Positions 44,091-51,643 of a stretch of 64,000 nt of DNA are shown here, piece after piece. Every line of letters starts with the position of its first letter. Within the stretch, counting starts at the first letter, position 1. This stretch comes from an uncultured Eubacterium sp. GTDB taxonomy: Bacteria; Bacillota; Clostridia; Lachnospirales; Lachnospiraceae. The stretch lies in NCBI GenBank assembly GCA_910584645.1, contig CAJUAU010000003.1, forward strand, positions 1 through 64,000, written 5' to 3'. Under the pieces are notes generated by a model. It saw nothing but the letters and a program-made list of their open reading frames with translations. It did not search any database and was not told the origin of the DNA. Made by a program: the position numbers and the translations under genes.

Positions 44091-44759
44091 TTACTCACAA
44101 GCAATATAAACATCCATATCGTCACCATCGGTTTCAAAGCAGGGAATAACGTCCTTTTCCGTATGTTCCAGACCATTCACGCGCATATATTCCATAAGCG
44201 TTTTATAGGCGTTTGGAATGGTCACAAAAGGATTTTCAAAAGGCTTTTCAATGTGTATTGCTGCATACTTGTGGTCTTTCTGTTCGTGTACTTCAAGATC
44301 AGGAGGAATAACCCCGTCAGGCAGTATCCATGCTGCTTCATAGCCGTGCATATTGAAAACATTTATCTGCTCCTGTGACACATTTGGAAAATCCCAGCCA
44401 ATGACACGGGGGTTGTCCACACCGCAGTGACGGGCAATAGAACGTACTCTGTCGATAGCGTCACCCTCTGGGTCACAGCTTACAACGGCATGTTTAATAT
44501 AGCGAAAAGCGGAAACGGTCTCCACACGCAAATTTTCGTACGCTTCGCCACAAGTGACCATTTCATCACGGAACAAGTTGTCCAGAGAGCAATTAAAAAG
44601 CCTGCAAAGCTCTATCGCCTTATCCATTTCAGGCTGCGCTGCATCCAGCTCCCATTTTGACACGGTTTGACGGCTGATATTCATTTTCTCAGCCAAATCC
44701 TCCTGCGTCATATTTCCTCTCAGATGCCTTAAGAACTGTAAATTTTTCCCGAAACTCAT
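44091..44759 (-). CDS. XRE-family regulator with GyrI-like effector-binding domain
   Basis: The 222-residue protein has an N-terminal Cro/CI helix-turn-helix (LRGNMTQEDLAEKMNISRQTVSKWELDAAQPEMDKAIELCRLFNCSLDNLF). A C-terminal region of about 150 residues resembles the AraC/GyrI effector-binding fold (GWDFPNVSQEQINVFNMHGYEAAWILPDG, HKYAAIHIEKPFE, IPCFETDGDDMDVYIACE). It probably senses a small cationic or amphipathic ligand. The start at MSFGKNL (44759) is followed directly by the helix-turn-helix. The 230 bases upstream of it (44760-44991) hold no gene, but several AT-rich stretches where its promoter must lie. Confidence 0.82.
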   Translation of the reverse strand: MSFGKNLQFLRHLRGNMTQEDLAEKMNISRQTVSKWELDAAQPEMDKAIELCRLFNCSLDNLFRDEMVTCGEAYENLRVETVSAFRYIKHAVVSCDPEGDAIDRVRSIARHCGVDNPRVIGWDFPNVSQEQINVFNMHGYEAAWILPDGVIPPDLEVHEQKDHKYAAIHIEKPFENPFVTIPNAYKTLMEYMRVNGLEHTEKDVIPCFETDGDDMDVYIACE

Positions 44760-44991
44760 AATATATTCTCCTTTCATTTTCCTGCGCCGCGCCGCATTAT
44801 CAGTATAGTATTTTTCTCAGCAAACTACAACCAATCGATATGCGCTATTTTTCTGAAGCGCGCAACTTCAAAGTGCGGAAAATATTTATGATAATGGAAG
44901 CAAACTTTTCCAATTCATCAACGTGAGCATAAAAGTCCAGAAATGCTTATATCCGTCGATATGATCCCAGTGAAGTGAATATGCGTAGCAG

Positions 44992-45813
44992 CTAACAATG
45001 CGTTTTTCCCAATGGTTCTACGACCACAGATTCCCCGCTGGATAAATCTCCATTCAGCCATTGCCATTTTTCCCGCATTTCGATCCTCCCATTTTTCAAA
45101 ATTTTGGGAATACTGTGACACTTACCAATTCTCACCTGCTTGTTTTTATTCATATGCTGATAATGAAAATCCAGCTCTCCGTTATCCTCTGCAGTGCCGA
45201 TCATATGTCCCTTTAACACATCCCCGCCACTGTACTCGGCCCAGAATAAATTATCTTCTTGAAAATAATGAAATATTGTTTCTTCGTCCACTTCTCCATT
45301 TTCCGTATTACTTTGAGGGATAAAAACTTTACCATCATAATTTATTTTATCCAGCTGGCCGCCCACTCGTTTTTCCATTTCGTCATAGATAAGGACATCG
45401 CCATGATCTGTTAAAATCCTGCAGGTTTTCTTTTCCTTATATCCACGTTTCAAGTACATTTCTTTTGCTGCCAATGAAGAATCTACATGGACACGGCTAA
45501 ATCCCTCTGCGATTTTTTCCTCCGCAAAATCCATGAGCTGACTGCCATATCCATGTGATTGATCTTCTGGCAGGACAAAAAGACGGTTTACCGCATTTTC
45601 TTTGATCGTCACAGTTCCCACCATGCGGCCATTTTCTTCCAACAGCCATACAATTCTATTTTTTATATCTGATAAAATATTCTGCCTGCTGTGATGTTCC
45701 AGGAAAAATTTAACCACCCCCTGAGCATAATAGTGGGAATATATGTGGGAAATGGTGTCCTGTGTAATCTGAAAAACATTTTCCAGATCCGATATTTCTG
45801 CAAGTTGTATCAT
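44992..45813 (-). CDS. GNAT acetyltransferase fused to a C-terminal beta-rich domain
   Basis: Residues 1-150 form a GNAT fold (VTIKENAVNRLFVLPEDQSHGYGSQLMDFAEEKI, acetyl-CoA loop with Q/SHGYG, YLKRGYKEKKTC). Residues 160-270 form a separate domain (NYDGKVFIPQSNTENGEVDEETIFHYFQEDNLFWAEYSGGDVLKGHMIGTAEDNGELDFHYQHMN, split here by position) that often occurs alone and is loosely annotated N-acetylglutamate synthase-like. No evidence here supports glutamate as substrate. The start follows GGAGGAATTTGG. The last 13 codons after the conserved WQW segment look degraded or divergent. Confidence 0.78.
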   Translation of the reverse strand: MIQLAEISDLENVFQITQDTISHIYSHYYAQGVVKFFLEHHSRQNILSDIKNRIVWLLEENGRMVGTVTIKENAVNRLFVLPEDQSHGYGSQLMDFAEEKIAEGFSRVHVDSSLAAKEMYLKRGYKEKKTCRILTDHGDVLIYDEMEKRVGGQLDKINYDGKVFIPQSNTENGEVDEETIFHYFQEDNLFWAEYSGGDVLKGHMIGTAEDNGELDFHYQHMNKNKQVRIGKCHSIPKILKNGRIEMREKWQWLNGDLSSGESVVVEPLGKTHC

Positions 45814-45842
45814 CCAAATTCCTCCACTCTATCAGTACATTC

Positions 45843-46292
45843 TTATTTCAGTTCAATTTTCCATTGATCACCTTCATAAATATATTGAAATTCATTTAAA
45901 TTATCATCTAATATCACTTGAAGTATTTCATAAAAATCATCTACTAAATTCACATTGGATAATTCCTCCTTTTTTATCCAATGCATGTCCCCTTCCGATG
46001 AAGAAATAAGTTTTCCTTTATACTTATCTGCCTTAAAAAGGAAAACAATATACCGCCCATCTTCTATAGGAAACTGTTTTACTCCACATAGTTTTGGATT
46101 TAAAATTGTTAAGCCTGTTTCCTCTTTCATTTCACGTACTACGGCATGAACAACCGACTCTCCATTTTCAATATGTCCACCTGGTAAGGCATAACCTTTC
46201 CAATCTTCTTTTACTCTATCCTGCAGCAGATAAGCCTCTTCATTGTGCACTAAACATAATACTGTCAATTCAACCCTTTCTGTTCGTTCCAT
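45843..46292 (-). CDS. NUDIX hydrolase
   Basis: The 149-residue protein has the complete Nudix box GGHIENGESVVHAVVREMKEETG (G-x5-E-x7-RE-x2-EE-x-G) at about 43-65, in a MutT-like fold. It likely hydrolyses a nucleoside diphosphate-X compound such as 8-oxo-dGTP; the specificity is not readable. The start at the MERTERVEL codon (46292) is chosen because AAGGAGG lies upstream within an alternative seven-codon extension. It lies just upstream of the GNAT gene. Confidence 0.85.
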   Translation of the reverse strand: MERTERVELTVLCLVHNEEAYLLQDRVKEDWKGYALPGGHIENGESVVHAVVREMKEETGLTILNPKLCGVKQFPIEDGRYIVFLFKADKYKGKLISSSEGDMHWIKKEELSNVNLVDDFYEILQVILDDNLNEFQYIYEGDQWKIELK

Positions 46293-46455
46293 AACCTGTT
46301 TATCCTCCTTCATAAATCAAATAAAATTTTCTGGAAAAAAATGGTTATTCTCTCCTGTCCTCTCCTATGCCAGCTTGTTAATACCGTTTACTGATAAAAT
46401 AACTTTGTATAATCCGTCTGCGTATCTACGATGTGATATACATAAGTCAGTTTAA

Positions 46456-46698
46456 TCATTTTGCCAATATCTCATAGGCCTCTCTATTCTGTTCAATCAA
46501 TCTTTTTGAAATACTCAATATATCTTCATCGGAGGTAATGGTATCATCTTCTGCCTTGCTAAAATCAATAACAAGATATCTTGGTACATTGTTCTTAAGA
46601 ATCACTGCTGTTCCATGCTCATCCACCAGCCTTGCAACTTTGGAAAAATTCTGGTTAGCTTCGGTAATAGAAACTAATGTGTTTGTGTTAATCGTCAT
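46456..46698 (-). CDS. Phd/YefM family antitoxin without partner toxin
   Basis: The 80-residue protein fits Phd/YefM: INTNTLVSITEANQNFSKVARLVDEHGTAVILKNNVPRYLVID, an N-terminal DNA-binding dimer fold, then an acidic tail that would wrap a toxin. GGAGGTGTG precedes the start. The 140 bases downstream, where RelE/Txe, Doc or PIN toxins are normally encoded, contain no such ORF. It may be a solitary regulator, a remnant of a TA pair, or act on a toxin elsewhere. Confidence 0.82.
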   Translation of the reverse strand: MTINTNTLVSITEANQNFSKVARLVDEHGTAVILKNNVPRYLVIDFSKAEDDTITSDEDILSISKRLIEQNREAYEILAK

Positions 46699-46809
46699 TT
46701 TTCACACCTCCTGACGGTTTGATAGTTTTATTATATTCAGTTTCTAGGATAAATTCAACCTATTCTTATTTAATGATTTCACAAGTGCATACCAGACTTT
46801 AATTTGTAA

Positions 46810-46998
46810 TCATTTTTCAATCTCTAACTGGTGATACCAGAGACCGCCACGGATGGTGACTTTCCCGCTGCCGGACTGCCACTCGTATTCCGAGCCTGCA
46901 CGCTTCAATGTTTCTCCCCGTCTCTTTAAGAGGGCGGCAAGGTCTGTGTTCCTCGCCTGTTCTTTTTCTTCTTCCGTGAAATGGATGTAGGATGACAT
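46810..46998 (-). pseudogene. N-terminal fragment of a conjugative-element primase-like protein (DUF3991/Toprim type)
   Basis: The 62-residue ORF (SSYIHFTEEEKEQARNTDLAALLKRRGE, SGKVTIRGGLWYHQLEIEK) resembles the very start of the DUF3991/Toprim proteins common on Firmicute integrative elements. It stops where the full-length proteins continue after the RGxxWYxH segment. A ribosome-binding site (AAAGGGGGG) is still present before ATG 46998. It is interpreted as a 5' remnant of a lost element. Confidence 0.55.
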
Positions 46999-47105
46999 GG
47001 TTCGATTCCCCCCTTTCGGATTGTTCACATGATTTTCTGCATACAAAAAAGCAGCAATCCTTTTTAAGAATTACTGCCTTACTTTTTTATTTAATTGTAA
47101 CAGGT

Positions 47106-47267
47106 TTATACCGGCTGCAGTTCTTCATCCGCCAGTTTTTGTACTTCCTCCAATGACAAGTCAGAATACTCTGCAATTTCTTCCAAAGGCAGTTTGCCTT
47201 TTTCAATCATCCTTAATGCAATTTCCTTTTTTTCGTCTGTTATCATATCTTCCATTGCTTTACACAT
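47106..47267 (-). CDS. Stand-alone copy of the Rpn C-terminal domain (53 residues)
   Basis: ATG 47267 has AGGAGGG ten bases upstream and begins an ORF (MCKAMEDMITDEKKE ... LADEELQPV) that repeats the last 53 residues of the adjacent nuclease with eight mostly conservative changes. The frame is intact. In Escherichia coli, Rpn genes contain internal starts making small C-terminal proteins that neutralise the full-length nuclease. By analogy this duplicate would be a dedicated antitoxin or regulator. Expression is inferred only from the ribosome-binding site and intact frame. Confidence 0.6.
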   Translation of the reverse strand: MCKAMEDMITDEKKEIALRMIEKGKLPLEEIAEYSDLSLEEVQKLADEELQPV

Positions 47268-47293
47268 CGTGGATATTCCCTCCTTAAACAGGC

Positions 47294-47455
47294 TTATACC
47301 GGCTGCAGTTCCTCATCCGCCAGTTTCTGCACTTCTTCCAATGACAAGTTGGAACAGTCGGCAATTTCATTCAATGATAATTTGCCAGTTTCAATCAATC
47401 TTAATGCAATTTCCTTTTTTTCGTCTGTTATCATATCCTCTATCGCTTTACACAT
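47294..47455 (-). CDS. Predicted internal small protein of the rpn gene (gene within a gene)
   Basis: Inside the nuclease gene, codons for DKEGIST spell a perfect AAGGAGG ten bases before an in-frame ATG (residue 213 of the full protein). Initiation there would give a 53-residue C-terminal protein (MCKAIEDMITDEKKE ... LADEELQPV). The same signal is preserved in the downstream duplicate, supporting its use. This follows the RpnS pattern described for E. coli Rpn genes; it is otherwise inference. Confidence 0.5.
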   Translation of the reverse strand: MCKAIEDMITDEKKEIALRLIETGKLSLNEIADCSNLSLEEVQKLADEELQPV

Positions 47456-48091
47456 CGTGGATATTCCCTCCTTATCTTCTTTATAGTATCTTGCGGTATC
47501 CGCAAGCACCGGATAATTCATATCCGCCGGATTGGTGCATGAAAAATCGTGCATCAGCTTCCCTAACTCTGAATCGTCTTTATAAGATGCATTCACATAT
47601 ATTATATGGGAACCATCGTCAAAAAATTCTCCGGCTTCCCGGATATAACGGTCGATATGGTAAATCGGTTTATTTTTTCCGATGACATCGGTTTCCGTTA
47701 TAAAAATAACATACGTCTCTGCCAGATTCTCTACTTCTATACCAGCGGGCAGAATATCGCTGTCAATCAAGCTGCTGTTATATCTTGCCCGCTTGGCACC
47801 GGCACCTTTCCCGGCACGCTGTATCTCGATGTTGTACTTTTTCCCCTGCGAATCGGTGGCATAAATGTCAAGCCGGACTGACCTTCCCTTTATATTTTTC
47901 ATGCTGTACTGCGTGATGACGTTCTCAACCTGAATGTCCGCCTTCTCTAACACAATGCGGAGTACCAGTTCGGTCGCTTCCTTATTTTCCTCAAAACACT
48001 TCGTCATGAAATCGTCATCCAGCAGACGAAATCCCCGGATTCGCTGCAACATTTCTTCGTGTTTCTGTTCTACGGTTTTTCTCTTTCCCAA
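47294..48091 (-). CDS. Rpn family PD-(D/E)XK nuclease / putative transposase
   Basis: The 265-residue protein belongs to the PDDEXK_2 recombination-promoting nuclease family. The N-terminus contains FRLLDDDFMTKCFEEN, the active site has Asp75 in VRLDIYATD and Glu89-x-Gln in NIEIQR, followed by RARYNSSLIDSDILPAG and PIYHIDRYIREAGEFFDDGSHIIYVN. Rpn proteins are DNA endonucleases implicated in recombination and phage defence. The C-terminal 53 residues form a helical tail that can be made separately from an internal start and is duplicated downstream. It is the only intact gene in an otherwise decayed island. Confidence 0.88.
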   Translation of the reverse strand: MGKRKTVEQKHEEMLQRIRGFRLLDDDFMTKCFEENKEATELVLRIVLEKADIQVENVITQYSMKNIKGRSVRLDIYATDSQGKKYNIEIQRAGKGAGAKRARYNSSLIDSDILPAGIEVENLAETYVIFITETDVIGKNKPIYHIDRYIREAGEFFDDGSHIIYVNASYKDDSELGKLMHDFSCTNPADMNYPVLADTARYYKEDKEGISTMCKAIEDMITDEKKEIALRLIETGKLSLNEIADCSNLSLEEVQKLADEELQPV

Positions 48092-48189
48092 AAGGCTCTT
48101 CTACCTGCTCTCCCTTAAATTTTTATAGTACAATCGTACCACAGAACACCCTGTTTATCAACTACTTTATTCCCGCGAAGGCAAAGTAA

Positions 48190-48217
48190 GGATGGTGCAA
48201 ATGTATTTGCACCATCC
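48190..48217. terminator. Perfect 12-bp hairpin upstream of rpn
   Basis: GGATGGTGCAAA (48190-48201) and TTTGCACCATCC (48206-48217) enclose a four-base loop between the mobilization-protein remnant and rpn. No long T-tract follows, so it is a possible terminator or leader structure. Confidence 0.45.
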
Positions 48218-48279
48218 GAGCGCGCCTGCGGGGTAAATACCCAGCCCCTCTGGGGCGAATAAGCTAAATAGAAGCTAAG

Positions 48280-48871
48280 TCATGCCCCGTTGCTCTGCTG
48301 CGGGGTATTTGACTCCTGCCGCAGACCATGTGCCTGCTTCTTCTCATCTATCTTCCGTTTTAACTTCCGGTCCATTCCCCCTTCCCTGCCTTTCCGCTCA
48401 TCGACAATGCGGTTCTGCAAGATTCGGCTGATGTGGTGCAGACGACGGAGCATCCCAGTGGCGGCTGACCAGTTCCGGTTGATGCGGATGCTGTGGAGCA
48501 GTTGTGCGGCATACTGGTTCCCCATTCCAGCAGAGACAGTCAGATAAGCAATGGCTTTTTCCTGATCCGCCCCTACCTCCCGCCCATAAAGATACAGTTT
48601 CCCAAGCTGGTATCCGGCATAGTGGTTTCCTTTCTTCCATGCCGATTCCAGATGGCTTTCCCGATATATTTTCCCCTAAGATGGTCAAGCATTTTGATGT
48701 CACTTACATCTGCCCGTTCATTGACCGCAAATACCCCTTCATCCTCAAGGATTTTTTCATTTCTTCATTCAGAAACAAAATCCCATACTCTGAAACCTTT
48801 CCCCTGCCGGATTCCAGCAGTTCCCTCCCAATCCCTGCAAATTCTGTACTCTCCATTTCTTTTATCCCCAT
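48280..48871 (-). pseudogene. C-terminal remnant of a MobP/MobL-like mobilization protein
   Basis: Two adjoining frames together encode about 195 residues of a protein like the C-terminus of Firmicute relaxases: LESGRGKVSEYGILFLNEEMKK in one frame, then ILEDEGVFAVNERADVSDIKMLDHLRGK onward in the next. A Sel1-like stretch follows (AGYQLGKLYLYGREVGADQEKAIAYL, QYAAQLLHSIR), then a basic tail (DRKLKRKIDEKKQAHGLRQ). The frame changes at a run of six As (48752-48757) where seven would restore it. The catalytic N-terminal half is missing. It is non-functional debris of a mobile element. Confidence 0.65.
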
Positions 48872-48877
48872 ACCTCC

Positions 48878-49051
48878 CTACAGTGTAAATCTATGTACCC
48901 GTCCGACCGCTTCCATACTGCTCAAGTCCTGTATCAGCGTGTATCTGGACAGATTAAATGTCAGATTGATAAGGTCCTTTACCTGTGAAAATTTACAGTG
49001 ATAGATTGCTACAAAAAACTGTTTGATCTCCTGTGTATCAAAGCTGTCCAT
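48878..49051 (-). pseudogene. 57-residue fragment from the same decayed element
   Basis: The ORF (MDSFDTQEIKQFF ... VGRVHRFTL) begins directly after a TAG and lies seven bases before the mobilization remnant. AGGTGG is upstream. I do not recognise a named domain. The sequence has the look of small accessory proteins of Firmicute conjugative elements. An upstream ATG in another frame suggests a lost base near its start. Confidence 0.4.
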
Positions 49052-49095
49052 CTAGTGCCACCTATATCCATTTGTACTCCTGCAATAACAATCCA

Positions 49096-49272
49096 TTATC
49101 TTCTTTCAAGTATAAATTCACCAGAAGCGTTACGTCTCTCCCCCTTCTGTTTTGTCAGATATAAAAGACATACCTCATCTCCCTCATGCAGTCCTGTTGC
49201 CTCCAGTTCCTTATCTGGTATCTGGATTACCCCATCCTTTCTCAGTTTGGTTTCAATTTCTACTAAATGCAT
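49096..49272 (-). CDS. AbrB/SpoVT-like small DNA-binding protein
   Basis: The 58-residue ORF (HLVEIETKLRKDGVIQIPDKELEATGLHEGDEVCLLYLT) has the swapped-hairpin AbrB pattern: a beta strand, G-x-IQIP, a short helix, then LHEGDEV. Such proteins act as transition-state regulators or antitoxins and accompany conjugative elements. GGAAAC is the only upstream purine stretch, so expression is doubtful. No toxin gene is adjacent. Confidence 0.55.
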   Translation of the reverse strand: MHLVEIETKLRKDGVIQIPDKELEATGLHEGDEVCLLYLTKQKGERRNASGEFILERR

Positions 49273-49421
49273 TATTGTTTCCTTTCACGCCTTAAGCGAT
49301 TTTAATGATATTAAAAAAGCAGACGCTCATCATCCTGACCAACTTCTGCTTTGCTCTGACCAACTTTGGTGCAAAAACTTACGATATTTTGCACGAGGTT
49401 ATGATACCCCCTTAATCGCAA

Positions 49422-49454
49422 AAAACGCTGGAAACATGTGTGTTCCCAGCGTTT
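49422..49454. terminator. Terminator hairpin downstream of tsf, distal
   Basis: AAAACGCTGG and CCAGCGTTTT pair around a 13-base loop, with A- and T-runs on both sides, so it can act in both directions. The roughly 350-base stretch 49273-49626 has no gene. Besides two hairpins it contains CTGACCAACTT twice (49335 and 49356), readable on the minus strand as VGQSKAE-VGQDDER, possibly the tail of a lost gene. Confidence 0.7.
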
Positions 49455-49552
49455 TATAGGGTTCGTATGCTCGCCACACCCCCTCCATTCCGCAAACTGT
49501 CTACGACAGTATTGCTTCATGTCGGGTCACGGCTGTCGCCGCATGCTCATTC

Positions 49553-49597
49553 AAAAAAGGAACCATCTGAGAGCAAGCTCTCATTGGTTCCTTTTTT
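49553..49597. terminator. Strong bidirectional terminator of rpsB-tsf
   Basis: GGAACCA...GAGAGC and GCTCTC...TGGTTCC form a stem of 13 pairs interrupted by a small internal loop, flanked by AAAAAA (49553-49558) and TTTTTT (49592-49597). It lies 30 bases after the tsf stop. Confidence 0.88.
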
Positions 49598-49626
49598 CAC
49601 TCGTGTGTGGCTCGTAGCTAACACGT

Positions 49627-50559
49627 CTATTTAAGCTGTGCAGCCACCTCTGCTGCAAAGTCCTCATTTTTCTTCTCAAGGCCTTCGCCAGTCTCAAAAC
49701 GGACAAACTTCGTGAGTTTGATGCTGCAGCCTGCTGCTTTCGCTACAGACTCAACATATTTGGCTACGGATTCTTTGTTCTCAGCCTTTACATAAACCTG
49801 CTCTGTCAGGCAGACTTCCTTCAGCTCTTTGTTGAGACGTCCGATGATCATTTTCTCAATGATGTTGTCTGGTTTTCCGGCATTGGCAGGATCATTCTTT
49901 GCCTGAGCAAGAAGGACTTCCTTCTCTTTCTCTTTGTACTCTTCTGAAACATCCTCAGAAGAAAGATATTTCGGGTTCATTGCTGCGATCTGCATGGCAA
50001 TATTTTTAAGGCACTCTGTAACTTCTGCGCCAGTGTTATCTGTCTCAGCTGCGATCAGAACACCGATCTTTCCGCCTGCATGAATGTAATCTACCACAAG
50101 ACCATTCTCACAGGAAACCTTCTCGAAACGGCGGATGTTCATATTCTCACCGATGGTTGCGATCATGGAAGCCAGTTCCTCTTTCACTGTCTTGGAAGTA
50201 TCTGCCGCCCATGCCTCGTCCATAAAAGCATCAATATCTGCTGCTCCGGAAGCATTAACCTGGGAAGCTACTGCTCCAACAAAATCCTGGAACTTTTCAT
50301 TCTTTGCAACGAAATCTGTCTCACTGTTTACTTCTACGATGGCTGCCTGTTTGCCGTCCTCGCTGATGTTTGTCTTTACAATACCCTCTGCTGCAATTCT
50401 TCCTGCCTTTTTCTCAGCCTTTGCAAGACCGTTCTCGCGCAGATAATCCACTGCTTTATCCATATCGCCGTCTGTGTTTGTAAGAGCTTTCTTACAATCC
50501 ATCATGCCGGCACCTGTCATTTCTCTTAATTCTTTTACCATAGATGCTGAAATAGCCAT
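49627..50559 (-). CDS. tsf: Translation elongation factor Ts
   Basis: EF-Ts is the guanine-nucleotide exchange factor of EF-Tu. The 310-residue protein has the UBA-like N-terminus with VKELREMTGAGMMDCKKALTNTDGDMDKAVDYLRENGLA, the core dimerisation signature around VNSETDFVAKNEKFQ and a C-terminal EGLEKKNEDFAAEV. It follows rpsB by 73 bases in the conserved rpsB-tsf operon. Confidence 0.97.
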   Translation of the reverse strand: MAISASMVKELREMTGAGMMDCKKALTNTDGDMDKAVDYLRENGLAKAEKKAGRIAAEGIVKTNISEDGKQAAIVEVNSETDFVAKNEKFQDFVGAVASQVNASGAADIDAFMDEAWAADTSKTVKEELASMIATIGENMNIRRFEKVSCENGLVVDYIHAGGKIGVLIAAETDNTGAEVTECLKNIAMQIAAMNPKYLSSEDVSEEYKEKEKEVLLAQAKNDPANAGKPDNIIEKMIIGRLNKELKEVCLTEQVYVKAENKESVAKYVESVAKAAGCSIKLTKFVRFETGEGLEKKNEDFAAEVAAQLK

Positions 50560-50632
50560 TGTTCTAATCTTCCTTTCTTCCCTATATGGAAATACCGTTT
50601 ATGACCGTTCTGTCATTCACGACATCTTCAAA

Positions 50633-51373
50633 TTATTCTTCCTCTGCTGCTGTCTCTTCCTCAGCTTCATCTGCTGCATCGGCATAGGTTTCGCCCTGTT
50701 TTGCCTCGATCACAGCATCTGCCATCTTGGAAACGATCAGTTTTACGGCACGGATCGCATCGTCATTTCCAGGGATCACATAATCCAGTTCTTCTGGATC
50801 ACAGTTGGTGTCTACGATACCTACCAGAGGAATACCAAGAATGTGTGCTTCCTGGATACAAATTCTCTCTTTCTTAGGATCTACAACGAAGATCGCATCC
50901 GGTATGGTCTTCATATCTTTGATACCGCCAAGATTCTTCTCAAGTTTTGCCCACTCTTTTTTCAGGTTGATAACTTCTTTCTTAGGAAGAACATCAAAAG
51001 TTCCATCCTCTGCCATTTTCTCAATGGCTTTGAGTCTCTTGATACGGGCCTGGATCGTCTTAAAGTTAGTCAGCATACCTCCAAGCCATCTCTCGTTTAC
51101 ATAATACATACCGCAGCGCTCTGCTTCACTCTTAATGGAGTCCTGAGCCTGTTTCTTCGTACCAACAAAAAGGATGTTGCCGCCGTCTGCTGCAATCTCC
51201 TTGATGGCATTGTAAGCCTCATCTACTTTTCCTACTGACTTCTGAAGGTCAATGATATAAATACCATTTCTCTCTGTGTAGATGTACTCTGCCATTTTAG
51301 GGTTCCATCTTCTTGTCTGATGTCCAAAGTGAACACCGGCTTCCAATAACTGTTTCATTGAAATAACACTCAT
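50633..51373 (-). CDS. rpsB: 30S ribosomal protein S2
   Basis: The 246-residue ribosomal protein has the S2 landmarks MKQLLEAGVHFGHQTRRWNPKMAEYIY, NERWLGGMLTNFKT and PDAIFVVDPKKERICIQEAHILGIPLVGIVDTNCDPE, followed by an acidic tail. The start at MSVISMKQ (51373) follows GGAGGTAAG. Its promoter is about 150 bases upstream, leaving a long leader with a hairpin that may mediate S2 autoregulation. Confidence 0.97.
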   Translation of the reverse strand: MSVISMKQLLEAGVHFGHQTRRWNPKMAEYIYTERNGIYIIDLQKSVGKVDEAYNAIKEIAADGGNILFVGTKKQAQDSIKSEAERCGMYYVNERWLGGMLTNFKTIQARIKRLKAIEKMAEDGTFDVLPKKEVINLKKEWAKLEKNLGGIKDMKTIPDAIFVVDPKKERICIQEAHILGIPLVGIVDTNCDPEELDYVIPGNDDAIRAVKLIVSKMADAVIEAKQGETYADAADEAEEETAAEEE

Positions 51374-51517
51374 TTTTCTTACCTCCATATGGTTTTTCTT
51401 CCGAAGACTTCATTTCTTTTTCAAAACCCTGTCCTCCCAGAAAATCACTGCCTGTGATCCTGGAAAAACAAAGCACCATTGAAAAAAATCCGTCAACGTG
51501 TTTTTTCAATCCGATTT

Positions 51518-51546
51518 ATTTTATCACAATACACAACAAAATGCAA
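51518..51546 (-). promoter_or_regulatory. Promoter of rpsB-tsf
   Basis: TTGCAT (51541-51546), 17 bases and TAAAAT (51518-51523) on the minus strand. The -35 hexamer is also the 3' arm of the terminator of the upstream operon. The roughly 138-base leader holds an ATTGAAAAAA/TTTTTTCAAT stem at about 51480-51513. Confidence 0.65.
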
Positions 51547-51569
51547 GGTTTTATTTGAAAACCCTGCAT
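51541..51569 (-). terminator. Terminator of the flagellar/chemotaxis operon
   Basis: ATGCAGGGTTTT and AAAACCTTGCAT (minus-strand reading) form a near-perfect stem about 75 bases after the last gene of the operon, followed by TTTGTTG. Its distal arm is shared with the rpsB -35 hexamer. Confidence 0.7.
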
Positions 51570-51643
51570 TTCTCCTGCAACTACTGCCTTGACCAGCCTT
51601 ACACAGATGAATATCTGCTGACTTAGTCCATGCCCGATCAGAT

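Larger units (their letters stand above)
47099..47475 (-). repeat. 188-base tandem duplication of the 3' end of the rpn gene
   Basis: Copy A (about 47287-47475) is the last part of the nuclease gene including the internal ribosome-binding site. Copy B (about 47099-47287) repeats it directly downstream with about one base in ten changed. Both keep AAGGAGGGAATATCCACG before an ATG and the same stop region. The encoded 53-residue peptides are identical at 45 positions. Confidence 0.85.
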
